64,000 bases of DNA from Punica granatum (taxonomy: Eukaryota; Streptophyta; Magnoliopsida; Myrtales; Lythraceae). Below the pieces are notes generated by a model. The model saw nothing but the letters and a program-made list of their open reading frames with translations. It did no database searches and was not told the DNA's origin. Where the stretch lies: the NCBI RefSeq assembly GCF_007655135.1, contig NC_045129.1:10230001-10294000 (forward strand). The letters run 5' to 3'. The translations under genes and the position numbers were made by a program. Positions 34,069 to 43,960 of the stretch are shown here, one piece after another (positions within the stretch are counted from its first letter, which is position 1; each line of letters starts with the position of its first letter).

Positions 34069-36623
34069 GAAATTCTTACTTTAAAAGTTTTTAAATAGAT
34101 TCATCTTTTACTTTTTCATAAGTGTTCAATATTTAAACATGCTTATTGCATATCAGTAAATTTTTCTTTTAGTTATTAATTATGTCAATTTTTATAGATA
34201 TATGTTATTTTAAGAAATTGTCTTTTTTAATAAATTTTGAGAATACATTTTTTAAATCAAGAATGTGCTTGTATAATAAAATTATTAAGTATTTAATGAT
34301 TTATATGCATTTACTAATTCAATCCTAATTATATATACATTTACAATTGTTTATTTAGACATTTACCTTTATGACATTTACTATGTATAAATTTACCTTT
34401 CTAGCCTTATTTCTTATGAGGATGCAATTTAGATATACTAGTAGATATTCATGCGCGTCGCACGTGATAAATTTTTATTTATATAATATGCAATTAAACA
34501 TAAAAAAATATTGCAATTAATTTAATACACATGAATAGAGGTTAAACCTAATCTTTATATGTGTCCTTCAGACTTTATGTAAAGAATTGTATAAATATTT
34601 GAAAATTTTCCTTCAAATATAGTTATTGATAGAAGTTGTCAGTATTCATATATATTTCGACAAAAAGATATTTATCATGATAGCGGCGTAATATTAGAAT
34701 AGAAATTAATGAAATTGCACGGAAAGATCATCACAACTTAACAAAATTATTCAAATTTATGAAATGAATGTTCAATCTATCAAGTCGGGATTAGACCTAA
34801 TCATATCATTTGAAGTTAATCAAGTTATTTACAACTTTGTAACTCTTGTATTTTCAGCACAAAATAGTTTGTAGGAAAAACCCTTGTCGGAAATAACTTG
34901 TGACCACCCAATTCATTCGCTTGCAAGGAGGTACTAAAGTTGCCAGTATCTTTTAAGCCCAACGCCTTTCCATGGCACGAAGTTGCATGTTCTACCATTT
35001 ATTGTAATTTTTATGATAATTTTTACTTTAAGTAAATATTTTTTTTTAATTAATTTAAGATTAATAGTTTATTTTAGGGAAGTTTTTGCACAAAATTTCT
35101 AGTTGAAGATATTTTTAAACAATATTATCTTAAAGTTTATCAATGAAGTCTCTATAGATTTATATATATATATATATATATACTTTTAATGTTCCTAATG
35201 GAAACACATTCTCCTCGAAAACCTTTGCTTATATCTCCAACAAAATATATGTTGATAGTCTATTGACATTGCTAATAAAAAAATCCTTCGAAAAACCTGT
35301 TAAAAGTATCAAGATTTATTGTAGCGAAAAGTTTACATAAATAGATGCGATGTTGTTGCATGCAATATACCCGAGAAAGCTTTAAATGATGTTAAAACAA
35401 AATTAAGTAGTAAGAATATATTGGTACAATTGGCAATATGATCCTATGGTAAAAACTTATTGGGTTGTTAGGAGAAGAGTTAATTATTTTGTTATTCAAA
35501 AATAACACCAATGTATAAAGGAATTAACAGGGAATGGCTCCCTATGTTGGAAACTTTATACACAAAAACACACACAATCGACAATTATTGAAAAAGGAGA
35601 AAAAGAATTGTATGTAGAACCGATTCAAGTCACGCTATAGAAGGCACCGACTTCAAAGTATATCTCCGCCGCTACCTCATTGCAATAACGTGATGACGTC
35701 GAACTCTCAAGATACAATGAACCACTCGGGATCTTTTAACGTGCGCTCAAATAAAAATGCCAAAAACCCAAAAGTCACTCAATTGTTCTTGAAAAATTTT
35801 GCAACAGAAATTATGTTTTGAATCTTGGAATATTTTGTAAAGACTTTGGGGGATAGGAGATAGAAAGAGAATTATTGGAAGACAAGATAATATTTTTGTA
35901 AATATTTTAAAAATATGAGAAAATGGCTATTCATATTAGTGAAATATTACCATCGCGTCTTCTCAATAAATAGACACATTCAATCACAAAATGAATAAGC
36001 ACATCCTTACAATTAAAGTACATGACTTTCTAAAATTTAAGAGACCTATCTCCTATAATTCAAGGGTCATATCTTTTTACAAATAACTTCTCATAAACAC
36101 TATTTAGCAAAAAAAAACTTCTCATAGACACTTAATTTTGAAAAAAAATAATAATTAAATAAATCGACAAAAACATTCAATGGTGAATTCAGAACTTTGA
36201 AATATGAAGAAACACTTATTGAGCTTCATAGAATAAAATTATACTATTGAATTAGTAAGAGCCATAAAAAATATAGTTATAAAGAGATACCACATGAACA
36301 TGCATTTTTTCGGTGTGAACTGGTATACGGAAGCCGAATTGGACCTTGACAAATCCAGTTTAGCCGGGTCGACCCGTTAAGAGGTAAAGCTCTCACGGCG
36401 TGAATTTTCTATATTTACAAGAACTCGAACCCATTACCTTTATTAAGGAGAACAAGAGTCGAACCACTTGAACCAACTCACATTGGTAAATGAACATGCA
36501 TGTTGGTTGTAATAAAGGTGAAAAACAAATAAAATTTGTCCAAATATATTTAAAATACAAAATAAGCATTTTACAAAATCGCAAAGCACTTTTGTAAACT
36601 TCTCACTTTTATATTTATATATG

Positions 36624-36673
<50 letters not shown>

Positions 36674-36823
36674 GTATATTAGCATATAGCTATTCATAAA
36701 GTAAATCGATATTTTCGTTTATTAAAAAAAATTCAACTGTCGAATAAAAATAAACGAAATAGGCTCACGCCACAGCCAAATTAGCTAACTCTACTCCCAG
36801 ATCTTAGGCAGATCCCACGTAAA
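34069..36823. other. AT-rich intergenic DNA
   Basis: A Helitron-like 5' motif (TATACTAGTAGATATTCATG with CGCGTCGCACG) is at about 34434 without a found 3' end. At about 35530-35900 the sequence has the feel of a reversed copia-type LTR, with no confirmable pair. No gene was seen. Confidence 0.4.
36625..36669. repeat. ATT trinucleotide microsatellite
   Basis: About 15 uninterrupted TTA/ATT units, likely length-polymorphic. It encodes poly-Asn in one minus-strand frame, which is an artefact. Confidence 0.95.
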
Positions 36824-37021
36824 ATGAGAACCTTAAAACCCTCATCGTTCCTTTCTCTTCTACCTACCCCTGCAACTCACAAATCCTCATTTTCCTCACC
36901 TCAGAATCCCATAACCTTTTGCAAAGTTTATATCACCCCTACACCGAAGAAAAAGTTTATTAACAGCGTTGAGCAAACAGTGTCAAAATTTTCTACCCAA
37001 AAAAGAAAGAATCTAAAATGA
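36824..37021 (+). CDS. small ORF with organelle-targeting-like N-terminus, doubtful
   Basis: A 65-codon ATG frame starting MRTLKPSSFLSLLPTPATHK, rich in Ser, Thr and Pro with few acidic residues, like a plastid or mitochondrial targeting peptide. The second half becomes Lys-rich. No continuing exon or known domain follows; the SDH2-3 leader begins 500 bases later. It could be the 5' remnant of a lost gene or a chance frame. Confidence 0.2.
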   Translation: MRTLKPSSFLSLLPTPATHKSSFSSPQNPITFCKVYITPTPKKKFINSVEQTVSKFSTQKRKNLK

Positions 37022-37465
37022 AGTGCACGCTCTCTTAGTTTAGTAGAGAGTGGGGGAGATCTGAGCGGTGATGGTGGCCACTAGCCATCACCGCTGATGA
37101 CCTTGTTTCCTCTTTTTTTTTGGGCGATTCTGTACTAAACCGGATCAACTTTTAAGGGATCGTCATCAACCCAAATAAATTTCATGAGTTTTGGATAGGA
37201 TCCGATTGATTTGTGACCTGTCGGTAAAATTGTACTTTTCATGTTCTAAGGATTTATATGAATTAAAATATTAAGCATCTCATTATGGAGCCTTTTTTTT
37301 TGGGGTCCCGATCTAAATTTTTTCTAATTTATTTTGTAGTACTTAGAGGTTCGACCCCGTAAATTTATGAAAAATTAAAACAAGAAAATCTTGGATTGTA
37401 TAGCTACCCAACCTTCCTTGCAATGACACACATTCAATGTCCCTTACACGTATTCTCTCAAGAAG

Positions 37466-37474
37466 CCACGTGTC
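37466..37474 (+). promoter_or_regulatory. G-box/ABRE-type element upstream of SDH2-3
   Basis: CCACGTGTC contains the CACGTG G-box and the ACGTGTC core recognised by ABA-responsive bZIP factors. It lies about 145 bases before the SDH2-3 start codon. Arabidopsis SDH2-3 is known to depend on ABRE and RY elements for seed expression. Confidence 0.5.
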
Positions 37475-37519
37475 CGAAGCACAGCAAGCATCGTCTACGC
37501 ACGCATGAGGGCTTAGCAA

Positions 37520-37527
37520 TGCATGCA
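37520..37527 (+). promoter_or_regulatory. RY (Sph) motif upstream of SDH2-3
   Basis: TGCATGCA holds the CATGCA RY core on both strands, the site of seed B3 factors (ABI3, FUS3, LEC2). It is 90 bases before the chosen start codon and 45 bases after the ABRE, a typical seed-promoter arrangement. It may fall in the transcribed leader, since no TATA box was confirmed. Confidence 0.5.
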
Positions 37528-37616
37528 AAGAGTTCTCAACCCAGAATGCTGTCTTGATCTCTAGAACTCCACAGTTCCAAAAGCAGGGGAAGGGCAGGGC
37601 CGGAGAGTCTGAGAGG

Positions 37617-38955
37617 ATGTCAAAGAGGTGGGTCCGGCAGAGCTACGACAAGATGGCTCGGTTGCTCGGCAGGAAGGACACGAAGAGCAGCCATTTCCCC
37701 GTGCTGGAGGGCCACCCCGTGGGCCAAGAGCACGCGCAGGAGGCGGTGGAGACGGCCAGGACGGTGGACAGGAGCAAGCAGAGAGTGCTCAAGGAGTTCC
37801 AGATTTACCGGTGGGCCCCCGATGATCCCTACAAGAAGCCCTTCCTCCAGTCTTTCTTTGTCGACCTCACCGACTGTGGTCCCATGGTGTGAATTATATA
37901 TACATATGTGCTTATTGTTCGAAGCTGTTTAAATTCCGATGTAGTGGTTTTTTGACTTGTAATTGCTTTCTGGGCAGGTCTTGGATGCACTGCAGAAGAT
38001 AAAGGCCGAGGAGGATTCGAGCCTAAGCTACCGGAGGTCGTGTCGGGAAGGGATATGCGGGTCCTGTGCTATGAACATCGATGGGACCAATACCGTGGCC
38101 TGCCTCAAGCCCATCGATGCGGACACTTCCAAGCCCACTACCATCACTCCCCTTCCCCACATGTTCGTTATCAAGGACCTGGTCGTCGATCTCACCAATT
38201 TCTATCAGCAATACAAGTAAGCATAAGACAAGATTAATTCCGACTAGGCCGATGATTAGCTACCATACGGGGAAATATTTGTTGCATCTGGTCAGTTTCC
38301 TGACTGAATCGACTTATAGCGTGGACCCAAAGTCACAAGTTCAATGGTGCTCTAGTGGATCAAATCATGCATGCCCCGGCTCATACATCCACATTATGGT
38401 AAATGATTTTTGGGTAGTGGAGCTATCGTGACTTGTCATGGCGGGAATATGCAGGTCCATCGAGCCATGGCTTAAGACACAACACCAGCCCAAAGATGGC
38501 CGGGAGTACAGACAGACGCCGGCAGAGAGAAAGCGACTCGATGGGCTGTATGAGTGCATCCTGTGTGCTTGCTGTAGCAGCTCATGCCCTCCCTACTGGT
38601 GGAATCCAGAGGAATATCTTGGACCGGCAGCACTGCTACATGCTTACCGGTGGATTTCCGATAGGTGATGAGCAAGCCATCGATATTTATGGTTGAATCA
38701 TTAGGCTTGCAAATATCCAAGCAGGGTGAGGAGAACATGCATTGATCTTGCTTCTTTTGCAGTCGAGATGAGTTTACTAATGAAAGACTTCAGGCCCTGA
38801 CTGAAGATCAGAAGAGACTGTATCGATGCAGGACCATACAGAACTGCACGAGAACATGCCCGAAGAGCCTGGACCCGGCGAACGCGATCAACAAGATGAA
38901 GACAAGACATTTGGTCTCCAAGCCAGTGGAAAAGCTCGAAAGCCAATATAGTTGA
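37617..38955 (+). CDS. SDH2-3: succinate dehydrogenase iron-sulfur subunit 3, mitochondrial
   Basis: Complex II iron-sulfur subunit, which passes electrons from succinate-reduced FAD to ubiquinone at the inner mitochondrial membrane. Four exons: 37617-37886, 37978-38216, 38455-38664, 38763-38955. All introns are GT-AG, phase closes, and the product is 303 residues, close to the family's usual length of about 300. All three cluster motifs are intact: CREGICGSC plus a fourth Cys for [2Fe-2S], [12 protein letters not shown] for [4Fe-4S] and [12 protein letters not shown] for [3Fe-4S]. The [15 protein letters not shown] segment is also present. The N-terminus, [20 protein letters not shown], is basic and resembles a mitochondrial presequence. 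It matches the seed-type SDH2-3 paralogue better than SDH2-1/2-2, judging by the N-terminus and the intron-rich structure. An in-frame ATG at 37554 is an alternative start. Confidence 0.93.
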
Positions 38956-40419
38956 GTACATGGATACAATAGCATCTGCACTGTTAAGCTTACATCAATA
39001 TTTCATATGTCCAATGTAAATATGCTAAATGTGTTAAGCTTGTGGGATCAATGTACTGCTGGATTGGCAAAGGTCGTATAATGGACATACAGAGCAGACG
39101 GTGTAGGTGTCTGCCTGTGAGTCCCCGCCACAAGTCCTTGTGAATTGGGAGAGTTTTACCCTTAAGTAGGTTGATTCGGTTCAACTGGATTAGTCGGGTT
39201 CAATTGGGTTTTCATATATTAGAGTTTATGCAAAAAAAAAAAAAGATAATACATTAAAAAGTAATTATATATTAAAAAGAAATCCTATATATGTTGTGTT
39301 TTTATTTATTTATTTATTTATAGATTATTAAGTAGTAAGGCAGGCCTTTAGCGATTGTGAGGTTGGTTTCCTACGGTTTCTCAATAAGGTTAACATGGGC
39401 CAATTAAGTTGTTCAAATTTGAGTAGACTTAAATAAGTAAATTGATCATAAAGAGCGGGTAGTGTAGGGACGTATATTTTCGTCAAGTAATCAAGTCTTC
39501 GACTAATAATTGTAATTTAAGGGTGGTGTTCGTCTACGTGTTTATTTTTGTTAGTTATTATGATTTGCAATTAAGGGGAAAAAAATATCGTCAGTAAATG
39601 TTGAAACAGAACTAATGGATGCTCGGGAGATCAGCCAAAACCGAATCTTGGGGAAGTTATCATAACAATCGAATTACGCAAAAATGGAAGATGGGGAGAT
39701 CATATCGTATCGTACCAAATCGATTTAAGAGCACGGTTGATATTGTTATGCTTGAACAAATTAATAATCACATCGATTTAAGAGCACGGTTGATATTGTT
39801 ATGCTTGAACAAATTAATAATCACACTGTATCGTGCTAACGATTAACATTGTAAATTGTAATGCTTGAATAAATTAATAATCGCATTCTATTCGTGCCCC
39901 TTTATTAGATATTAGAGTTTATATTTTATTATATTAGACTTGCGGACATCTCTCAACCGGACAATTAACGATCACACCTCGTGTTACCGTACGCCAAAAT
40001 CGAATCTTCCCGTTCCCGACCTAAGCAATCAAGCGGTAGGGAACGTATCGATTCTGGGCTTTAACTTGGATCCATTTCCGACAGGGCTTTTTGTCACTCC
40101 GGGCTTCGGCTAATCGGCTCGGCTGCGGAGATTTCTTTCGGCAGAAGTCTGCAATATTTCTCCCCTCCTCTGCTCCGCTCCCGCTGCTGGGGGGGAAGTA
40201 CGTCAGCACCGCGTCTTTAGGTGCAAGAAACGAACTGGGCACACAAAAATGGCGTCGGAGGTCTGCGCCGCTGCTTCTTCTTCTTCTTCTTCTTCAGCAC
40301 CTACACCTGCACCTACTTCTACCTCGAATTGAACTGAAATTGATCCGCATGACGCAGAGAGAGCAGCAATAGAAGAAAAAACACAAAACTTCCGGGGGGG
40401 TTCTCTTCTTGAACAATCT
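38956..40419. other. intergenic DNA between SDH2-3 and HCC2
   Basis: Contains a directly repeated segment at about 39720-39830 (TTAAGAGCACGGTTGATATTGTTATGCTTG twice, in two adjoining copies). A CTT microsatellite at about 40274-40295 probably lies in the HCC2 leader. No gene was seen. Confidence 0.6.
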
Positions 40420-42986
40420 ATGTCCCTTCGACGGATTCTTCTGCTTTCCTCCAAACACCGCGCCGGAGATGCCTCGTGTCTTCTTCATAGGTGGGTTAGC
40501 AGCTCAATCAAGGGCTCTCCCAATTCATGGTGCAAGTTTCTTGATTTGTTGTTCGGTCTCCCGGGCTCTCAACTCAACAACGGTGGTTGGGGGAGAGCTG
40601 GACTGTGCAGTTCTTGAAATTGGATTCTTTGGGATTCTCTTCTTGCAAAGATGAAAATGGTTGAAAATGGGTTTTGGTGTGGAGGGATTTGGAAGTATGC
40701 ATTCATTGAATGGTTTTGCGGGATTCGAGCTTACTCTTGACATTGCGGTGGATTTATGCTATTGCAACTTCCACCTGATAGTTGTTTTGGAGTAAAATCA
40801 TCTCTTTCCTCAGTTATGCCGAAATACCGGTCGGGCTCAGGTTCGTAGTCTGCACATTGGCTGGGCTCTTTGCCTCGTAGTAGTTCTTCTGATATTCTTA
40901 GTGAAGCTCTATCGTATAGCATTCCTGTATGTTCGAGCTATCCCAAATATGCTCCTTCGGACCGTCGTGATCAGGGTTAAGATGATGATCCTGAGAGGTG
41001 TGTCGCTAAAAAGATTCGGCTTAGCAGTAATCATTTTTTTTTGGGGAGAAAACAAGGGATACATACCGACTTACCAATTCGTGTTGTTTGTTTCCTTGCC
41101 AATCTCCCCTTGGAAGGAAACCGAGTCTCTTTGTAGCGTATAGATCCTTAGTTATTTGTATTCAAGCTGCTCAAGGCACCAGTGCTAATACTGTGTTGGT
41201 TTTTTCTCTTAAAAGTGGCTTCATCATACCTGGGTTTATGGATGTATTTTGAGGAGAAATCAGTTATCCAATAAATTTACCGTGTTAACTTCGTTGTCTG
41301 CGTATAATCCATCAATTTCTCATTCAAATGTCAAAATATACTTCCTATACTGGATACATTTCTTTGTAGGGTCGGTCGAAATGGGAGAGTTCAGTCCTGC
41401 AACTATTCGAGCTCATCAAGATGCGGTCACAAAGAGCCAATTACTAATCGAATAACCGCTGTGAAAGACGAGTCATCTCCATCATGGCATAACTACGTTA
41501 TTGTATGTTATCTGCTATCTTGTCTCTCTGTGCTTTCTCTTCGCAACTTTAATCAGCACAAAGGGTTTGAAATTTGGTTCAAGTATAGCAGTCCCCGATC
41601 AATATATTGATTACAGCATTTGTTATTTGCTCCAGCCGACTCTGTTTGTTGGAGGCTTGGCTGGGTTTGCAATGTTACTTCATTATAATGACGAGAAGAG
41701 AGCAGTATTGAAAGGTAATGCTATTCTCATACTGTCCAATTAAGTTCATTGATTAACAATCTGATATGATTCTGCAAATTGATGAACAACTCTCATTTAG
41801 GCCAAGATAGTAGCTGTCAAGCGAATGCCCAACTAGGACCAATGATTGGTGGCCCATTCACCTTAATTGACACAGAGGAACAGATTGTCACTGGAAAGAA
41901 CTTTCTCGGGAACTGGGTTCTTCTGCACTTTGGTTATACTTCATCCCCTGATGTGGGGCCTGAACAACTCAAGATTATGGCCAAGGCTATAGATGTGTTA
42001 GGTATGCGCTTCTACAACTATATTTGTTTTATAAATAAATTTTGGAATGAATAGCTGATATCGTGCAACTTATCTGAACCAAGAGTCAAAACAGAAGGTC
42101 AAAATTTTACCGGTGTTTGTCACGATTGATCCTCAACGAGACACTCCTTCTCATCTCCGGGCATATCTTAGAGGTCAGGGTTTTTTTACCTTTCTATGCA
42201 TCTTTGATATATTCTTTTCATTTAGATGAATGAGAAGCGAGGAAAATTTGTCTAATGAGAAGAATTCCTGTGAGAGAGACAAGTCCCTGAAGGCAAGTGT
42301 TTCTTCTAACATCATTCTTCCTCTCTATTTGTTGAAGGATTGCAGAGTTTGATTCGAGGATAGTGGGTCTAACTGGTCCTGTCGCTGCAGTTCGGCAGAT
42401 GGCACAGGAATATCGCGTTTATTTCAGGAAGGTGGAAGAGGAAGGAGATGATTATCTTGTCGAGTCCTCTCACAACATGTAAGTCCTGAGCTAGATATCT
42501 CACAGTTATTAATCCACAGGTGATCGATTTGGAAAACATTATTGTGTGAATCGGGTCCATCTCATACAGAAAGGATCTCGCATTGGTCCTTATGGCTAGT
42601 TTCATTCCCACTCTGTGTAAGAGGAGGGATCGTGGACCCAGTCCACGAGATTGAGGAAGATTGCAGTTACCTCCTCTCTCGACTGGCTTGGTAGAGGATT
42701 CTCATGCATCCTCATAATATTTCAGAAGCTTTCTTCAACACCTTAAATCATGTACTGACCCCTCAATTCATAGCCCCAACCATGTACCTTTGAACTTCTA
42801 TATCGGTTCAGTCGTTCTCTCTCTACATTAATGTTGAATCGAAGATCAGCTAACATGCACCCTAATTTTACTAGGTATTTGCTTAACCCTAACATGGAGG
42901 TTGTACGGTGCTTCGGAATAGAGTATGGGGCTGATGAACTATCAGAAGCCATTGTGAAGGAGCTAAAGAGGAACCCGTCGCCGTGA
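40420..42986 (+). CDS. HCC2: SCO1 homolog 2, mitochondrial (SCO-like protein lacking the copper CxxxC)
   Basis: SCO proteins deliver copper to cytochrome c oxidase subunit II in the mitochondrial intermembrane space. Assigned exons: first exon from 40420 (MSLRRILLLSSKHRAGDASC, presequence-like, donor unresolved around 40540-40600), about 41636-41714 (LFVGGLAGFAMLLHYNDEKR, membrane segment), 41801-42001, 42084-42173, 42346-42478 and 42875-42986. Phase closes from the membrane exon to the TGA. The thioredoxin-like SCO fold is recognisable (GPMIGGPFTL, NWVLLHFGY, PVFVTIDPQRDTPSHL, then RQMAQEYRVYF). The metal-site cysteines are replaced: the usual CPDIC reads SPDVG. The distal His in ESSHNMYL is kept. 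This loss defines plant HCC2, linked to redox/UV-B responses more than to copper delivery. A long first intron (about 1 kb) holds a decayed coding-like stretch. The 5' splice pattern is uncertain. Confidence 0.85.
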
Positions 42987-43960
42987 AGGCCTCAAGTATT
43001 TGATGATTCATGGGGAATTTTTGTACATTGGGCAACAATTCGTTGTAGTGAGTCCAATAGTCTTTGGCCACTGAAAGATAGAATCGAATTATCTGTGTTT
43101 TAGAAATGGTAGAGCATTGATCGGGAAGTTGCGGATGTTCTTTTTCAGTTAGTAATCTCTACAAAATGTTGCATGATTGACAATTTTGATCTGCCCTGCT
43201 TCATCTCTTCTTGTTTTATCGAGTTTTTACACCAATATCTTGATGGGTCAGTTTGATTTCGCCAATCCATTTAATTTGTCGAAACTTGTCTATAGTTTTT
43301 TTGCACAACAGCGCCTTCAGAAAATTTTGCACAGTGCGATTGCTCGATTTTGTTCGGTTAAACAGGTCATTTTTTCGTAAAGCTCAAATTCAGGACCTTT
43401 TTTCCTAAAAATCTAGAGATCCTTATGCATCACAGGACCGAGTCAATAGGCTCCCATCTCTTTCTTCCATCTCACAAAAAATTGACCCCAAAAAAAAAAA
43501 GAACATTGAATCGAAACAAAATCTGTCTTCCAATTTTCTTATTTTCTCCAAAAAAAAAATTCTCTGAATTGATTTCCTCTTTTCCTGCAGAAAAATTTTC
43601 CCTCCCTCCCTTCTCTCTCCTCCCCTCTGGAATGCTTCTTCTCTTCTCTTCTCCAAGAAAAAGCAGGTAACAGAGCTAGTTTGAGAGAAGAAAGAATCCA
43701 AATCCACACATTGCTTTCCCCAGGAGGCTGTGCACTTGAACTAGAAACACATCTCCTGGGGCTTATGCCCTTCCCGTGTCAAGCTATCGCGTTCAGTACC
43801 CGGTATTGACGATCGAATGTTTGAAGTGATGGAATGATGTTGTCCTACATATGGTACTACACCCTTGATCGTGAAGCATCAGTTGCTTTGTTGGACCCTG
43901 TGAATTGCTCTTCGTCGGTTCAGGAATTCGACCGTTTCTTGTGAGGGGCTAGTACCGAAA
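42987..43960. other. HCC2 3' region and leader of the TTL gene
   Basis: No separate gene. The pyrimidine-rich stretch at about 43540-43670 with CCTCCCTCCCTTCTCTCTCC looks like a plant 5' leader or promoter for the gene starting at 43961. Confidence 0.5.

Noticed and set aside
35530..35900. copia-type LTR in reverse orientation
   Set aside because: The impression comes from sequence style only; no matching ends or target duplication found.
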